Notes under the pieces: model-generated
Databases searched by the model: none
The model's input: the letters and a program-made list of their open reading frames with translations, nothing else
What the model was told of the DNA's origin: nothing
Assembly: GCF_024105665.1 (NCBI RefSeq)
Contig: NZ_JAAAMK010000011.1
Coordinates: 48,319-112,318 of the forward strand
Direction: 5' to 3'
Source of the DNA: Aliihoeflea aestuarii
GTDB taxonomy: Bacteria; Pseudomonadota; Alphaproteobacteria; Rhizobiales; Rhizobiaceae
Length of the DNA stretch: 64,000 nucleotides
Shown here: positions 62,071 through 64,000 of the stretch, piece by piece
Numbering within the stretch: position 1 is the first letter of the stretch
How the letters are laid out: the number at the start of each line of letters is the position of its first letter
Program-made: the position numbers and the translations under genes

Positions 62071-62727
62071 ATGGCGATCCGGTTCAGATCTTTCCTGCTT
62101 GGTGGCGGCCTGCTGGCGGCCGCGACCTCGCACGCTGATGCCCATCCGCATGTCTTCGCCGAGGCGCGTCTCGAAGTGGCCGTCAAGGATGGAAACGTCG
62201 AGGCGCTGCGCCACGTCTGGCGCTTCGACGATCTGTTTTCCTCGACCGTCCTGTTCGAGTTCGATCAGAACCGCGACCTGAAACTCGACCACGAAGAGCT
62301 GGAAATGGTCGGTTCGGTAATCCACGAATCGCTCGCCGAGTTCGGTTATTTCCAGTTCGTCACGGCGGACGGCAAGGACATCGCGATGAACGCGCCCGAG
62401 AGCATCGTCGCAATGTTCGAAAACCAGCAATTGATGATCGTGTTCGAATCCCGGCCGGCGGAGGTGCTGGCGCTCGACGGCGATCTTCATTTCGGCGTCT
62501 ACGACCCGACGTTTTATACTGCCATCGACTTCTACGACGACGACAATCTGGTGGTTGTTGCCATGCCGGAAGCGTGCGCCAAAAAGGTGGTGCGCCCCGA
62601 CCCCGACGAGGCGCTTGCCATGAACCAGCAATCGCTGACCGATGCCTTTTTCAACGACCCGGGCGGCGTGGACATGTCCAAGCTCTTCGCCACACGCCTC
62701 GAGCTGACCTGCGGAGCCGAAGGATGA
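62071..62727 (+). CDS. DUF1007 family periplasmic protein
   Basis: ATG at 62071 after GCGGGGCACG gives 218 residues. A signal peptide (FRSFLLGGGLLAAATSHADA) is followed by HPHVFAEARLEVAVKDG, the DUF1007 start with HPH. An acidic region RFDDLFSSTVLFEFDQNRDL includes an EF-hand-like DQNRDLKLDHEE. DUF1007 proteins are regularly encoded with NicO-type nickel/cobalt transporters and probably bind metal in the periplasm. The transporter gene overlaps its stop. Confidence 0.85.
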   Translation: MAIRFRSFLLGGGLLAAATSHADAHPHVFAEARLEVAVKDGNVEALRHVWRFDDLFSSTVLFEFDQNRDLKLDHEELEMVGSVIHESLAEFGYFQFVTADGKDIAMNAPESIVAMFENQQLMIVFESRPAEVLALDGDLHFGVYDPTFYTAIDFYDDDNLVVVAMPEACAKKVVRPDPDEALAMNQQSLTDAFFNDPGGVDMSKLFATRLELTCGAEG

Positions 62728-63776
62728 TGCGGATTTCGAAGCGGACCATGCGCGTTTTCTTCGCGACCGTCGCAATCGTATATGTCGCGACCCATTTCAT
62801 GGGCCATGCGCACGCGCAAAGCTCGCTGGGCATCGGATCGGCGGAAGTCGCGGCACCCTCGACGGGCATGTTCGCCGGAACGCTCAACTGGATCAACGCG
62901 CAGCAGCAGACCTTCTACCGCTCGCTGACGGGCGCATTGCGTTCCATGCGCGATGGCGGCGGCGGAACGTGGATGCTCGTCGCGCTCTCCTTCGCCTATG
63001 GCGTCTTCCATGCGGCCGGGCCGGGCCACGGCAAGGCAGTGATCTCGTCCTACATGCTCGCCAACGAGGTCGCGCTGCGCCGCGGAATCATGCTGTCCTT
63101 CGTGTCGGCCCTGCTGCAGGGCGTGACCGCGATCGCCATCATGAGTGCGGCCTTCTTCCTTCTGCGCGGAACGGCCGTCTCGATGACCGATGCCACGCGC
63201 TTCCTCGAAATCGCCAGCTTCGCGCTCGTCACCGCCTTCGGCGCATGGCTCTTATGGAAAAAGGCCGGCCCCGCAGTTGCGGCCCTTTTTGGCCGGCGTC
63301 CTGCCCATGCCCTCTCGGCGGCGGCGGCGCACGATCATCATCACAGCCACAGCCACAGCCATCATCACGAGCACGACCATTCTCATGACCACGGCGCGGT
63401 CTGCTCCTCATGCGGCCACGCCCATGCGCCCGATCCCGCGATGCTTTCCGGCGACCGCTTCGACTGGAGAACCGCCTGGGCTGCGATCATCGCAGTGGGG
63501 CTTCGGCCCTGCACCGGCGCGCTCGTCGTGCTGTCCTTCGCCTTTTTGAACGGGCTTTGGGCGGGTGGCTTCCTGTCGGTCTTGGCCATGTCGATCGGCA
63601 CCGCGATTACCGTGTCGATCCTCGCCATTCTGGCCGTCACCGCCAAGAACTGGGCGGTCGCCTTTGCCGGCGACGGGCGCGCGGGAAATCGCGTTCATAC
63701 CGGCATCGAAATCGCAGGCGCTGCCTTCGTGTTTCTGCTGGGTCTGACGCTGCTGACGGCAAGCCTGAATGTTTGA
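62724..63776 (+). CDS. Nickel/cobalt transporter, NicO (RcnA-like) family
   Basis: ATG at 62724 (or 62727) gives 350 residues with six membrane segments. Family motifs are FAYGVFHAAGPGHGKAVISS (His in AAGPGHGK) and VGLRPCTGALVVLSFAFLNG. A histidine-rich loop near residues 197-220 (runs of H, S, D, E) and SSCGHAHAPD lies in between. RcnA-type proteins export Ni or Co. DUF1007 upstream and the His loop support metal handling. Direction (export or import) is not proven by sequence. Confidence 0.9.
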   Translation: MMRISKRTMRVFFATVAIVYVATHFMGHAHAQSSLGIGSAEVAAPSTGMFAGTLNWINAQQQTFYRSLTGALRSMRDGGGGTWMLVALSFAYGVFHAAGPGHGKAVISSYMLANEVALRRGIMLSFVSALLQGVTAIAIMSAAFFLLRGTAVSMTDATRFLEIASFALVTAFGAWLLWKKAGPAVAALFGRRPAHALSAAAAHDHHHSHSHSHHHEHDHSHDHGAVCSSCGHAHAPDPAMLSGDRFDWRTAWAAIIAVGLRPCTGALVVLSFAFLNGLWAGGFLSVLAMSIGTAITVSILAILAVTAKNWAVAFAGDGRAGNRVHTGIEIAGAAFVFLLGLTLLTASLNV

Positions 63777-63784
63777 GGTCGAGA

Positions 63785-63902
63785 CATGGATTCCTGTGAC
63801 GAGCACAGGAATGACGGTTGCGTTGGTATCGCTGCAAGTCTCACAGATTGACGATTGGCATTGACCTTAATGCCGTCATTCCTGTGCTGGTCACAGGAAT
63901 CC
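63785..63902. repeat. REPIN-like inverted pair after the NicO gene
   Basis: Copy one (about 63785-63817) has ATTCCTGTG/ACGAG/CACAGGAAT with flank GACGG. Copy two (about 63873-63902) has the inverted order, GCCGTCATTCCTGTG/CTGGT/CACAGGAAT. The pair starts 9 nt after the stop codon. It is the third such pair in the window. Confidence 0.8.
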
Positions 63903-64000
63903 TGTGTGTTCGGGGTGGTGTAGAGTGAATGCGGGAAGGATACCGTCGGAATCCTGATCCGCCTGCTGGCGAGACCGAGGCTTGGCCGGGTCCCTTCCCG
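63903..64000. other. Non-coding end of window
   Basis: No coding frame is seen before the window ends. CGGGAAGGA (about 63930) and TCCCTTCCCG (63991-64000) could pair across about 50 nt, so a structured RNA or the promoter of a following gene may begin here. The sequence is cut, so no call is possible. Confidence 0.3.

Noticed and set aside
60243..62186. A 647-codon minus-strand frame opposite the amidase and LysR genes
   Set aside because: It is a shadow of two recognised genes and has no coding character of its own.
63925..63985. Words resembling the 3' end of a cobalamin riboswitch (GCGGGAAGG, GATCCGC, GGCGAGACCG) after the NicO gene
   Set aside because: The required core elements (CCCCGCAACTGT and GCCACTG) are absent upstream, where a REPIN-like pair lies instead. 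An Infernal search with the full downstream sequence would settle it.
1..64000. CRISPR arrays, prophage or insertion-sequence genes
   Set aside because: No regularly spaced direct repeats, integrase, transposase or phage structural genes were seen. The only mobile-looking DNA consists of short non-coding palindromes.

Overview
The window is high-GC chromosomal DNA from an alphaproteobacterium of the order Hyphomicrobiales (Rhizobiales). The evidence is the rhizobial/Brucella-type flagellar locus (visN/visR, ftcR/rem, motC, motE, flaF, flbT, with no fliD, fliS or flhF), a Pseudomonas-type LigD with two Ku genes, and short palindromic repeats of kinds I recall as common in this order. A Phyllobacteriaceae/Brucellaceae-like host is the best guess; the genus cannot be read from the sequence.

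Layout. Positions 1-6.5 kb hold a VapC/Phd toxin-antitoxin pair cut by the window edge, an EamA transporter, an M19 dipeptidase, an odd tRNA-Cys-like gene, two phospholipase D-family enzymes and an EEP-family hydrolase. Positions 6.5-11.2 kb are a non-homologous end-joining block: a 103-residue protein and a Ku gene face a ligD-ku pair. Positions 11.4-17.1 kb hold an amidohydrolase and a four-gene polyamine ABC importer (potABCD type) that ends in a clear terminator.

Positions 17.3-51.7 kb are one nearly continuous flagellar locus of about 45 genes. It has the LuxR-type pair visN/visR, a leftward motor/switch group (motA, fliM, fliN, fliG, and flhB with a small unknown gene), a rightward rod/ring/export group (DUF1217 gene, flgF to fliP), flagellin, fliF-fliH-motB-motC-fliK, the regulator ftcR, the hook group (flgE to fliQ), and flhA-fliR plus small FliJ-, FlgJ- and FlgN-like genes. 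Eight transcription units share an upstream motif CRCAAG-N9-CTAK or a close variant, which looks like a common flagellar promoter or activator site.

Positions 51.7-57.3 kb form an aromatic-acid/acyl-CoA block (enoyl-CoA hydratase, MarR regulator, thioesterase, thiolase, feruloyl-CoA-synthetase-like ligase). Two matching 19-bp operators, one in front of each outer promoter, fit control by the MarR protein. Positions 57.4-64 kb carry a GNAT acetyltransferase with an in-frame repeat insertion, an ornithine/lysine decarboxylase with a possible speF-type leader, an amidase with a LysR regulator, and a DUF1007/NicO metal-export pair. REPIN-like inverted palindrome pairs occur at three gene ends.

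Starts were reassigned wherever a better Shine-Dalgarno site or family length supported a downstream codon; each case is stated. All functional calls come from motif recognition by eye, with no database search.
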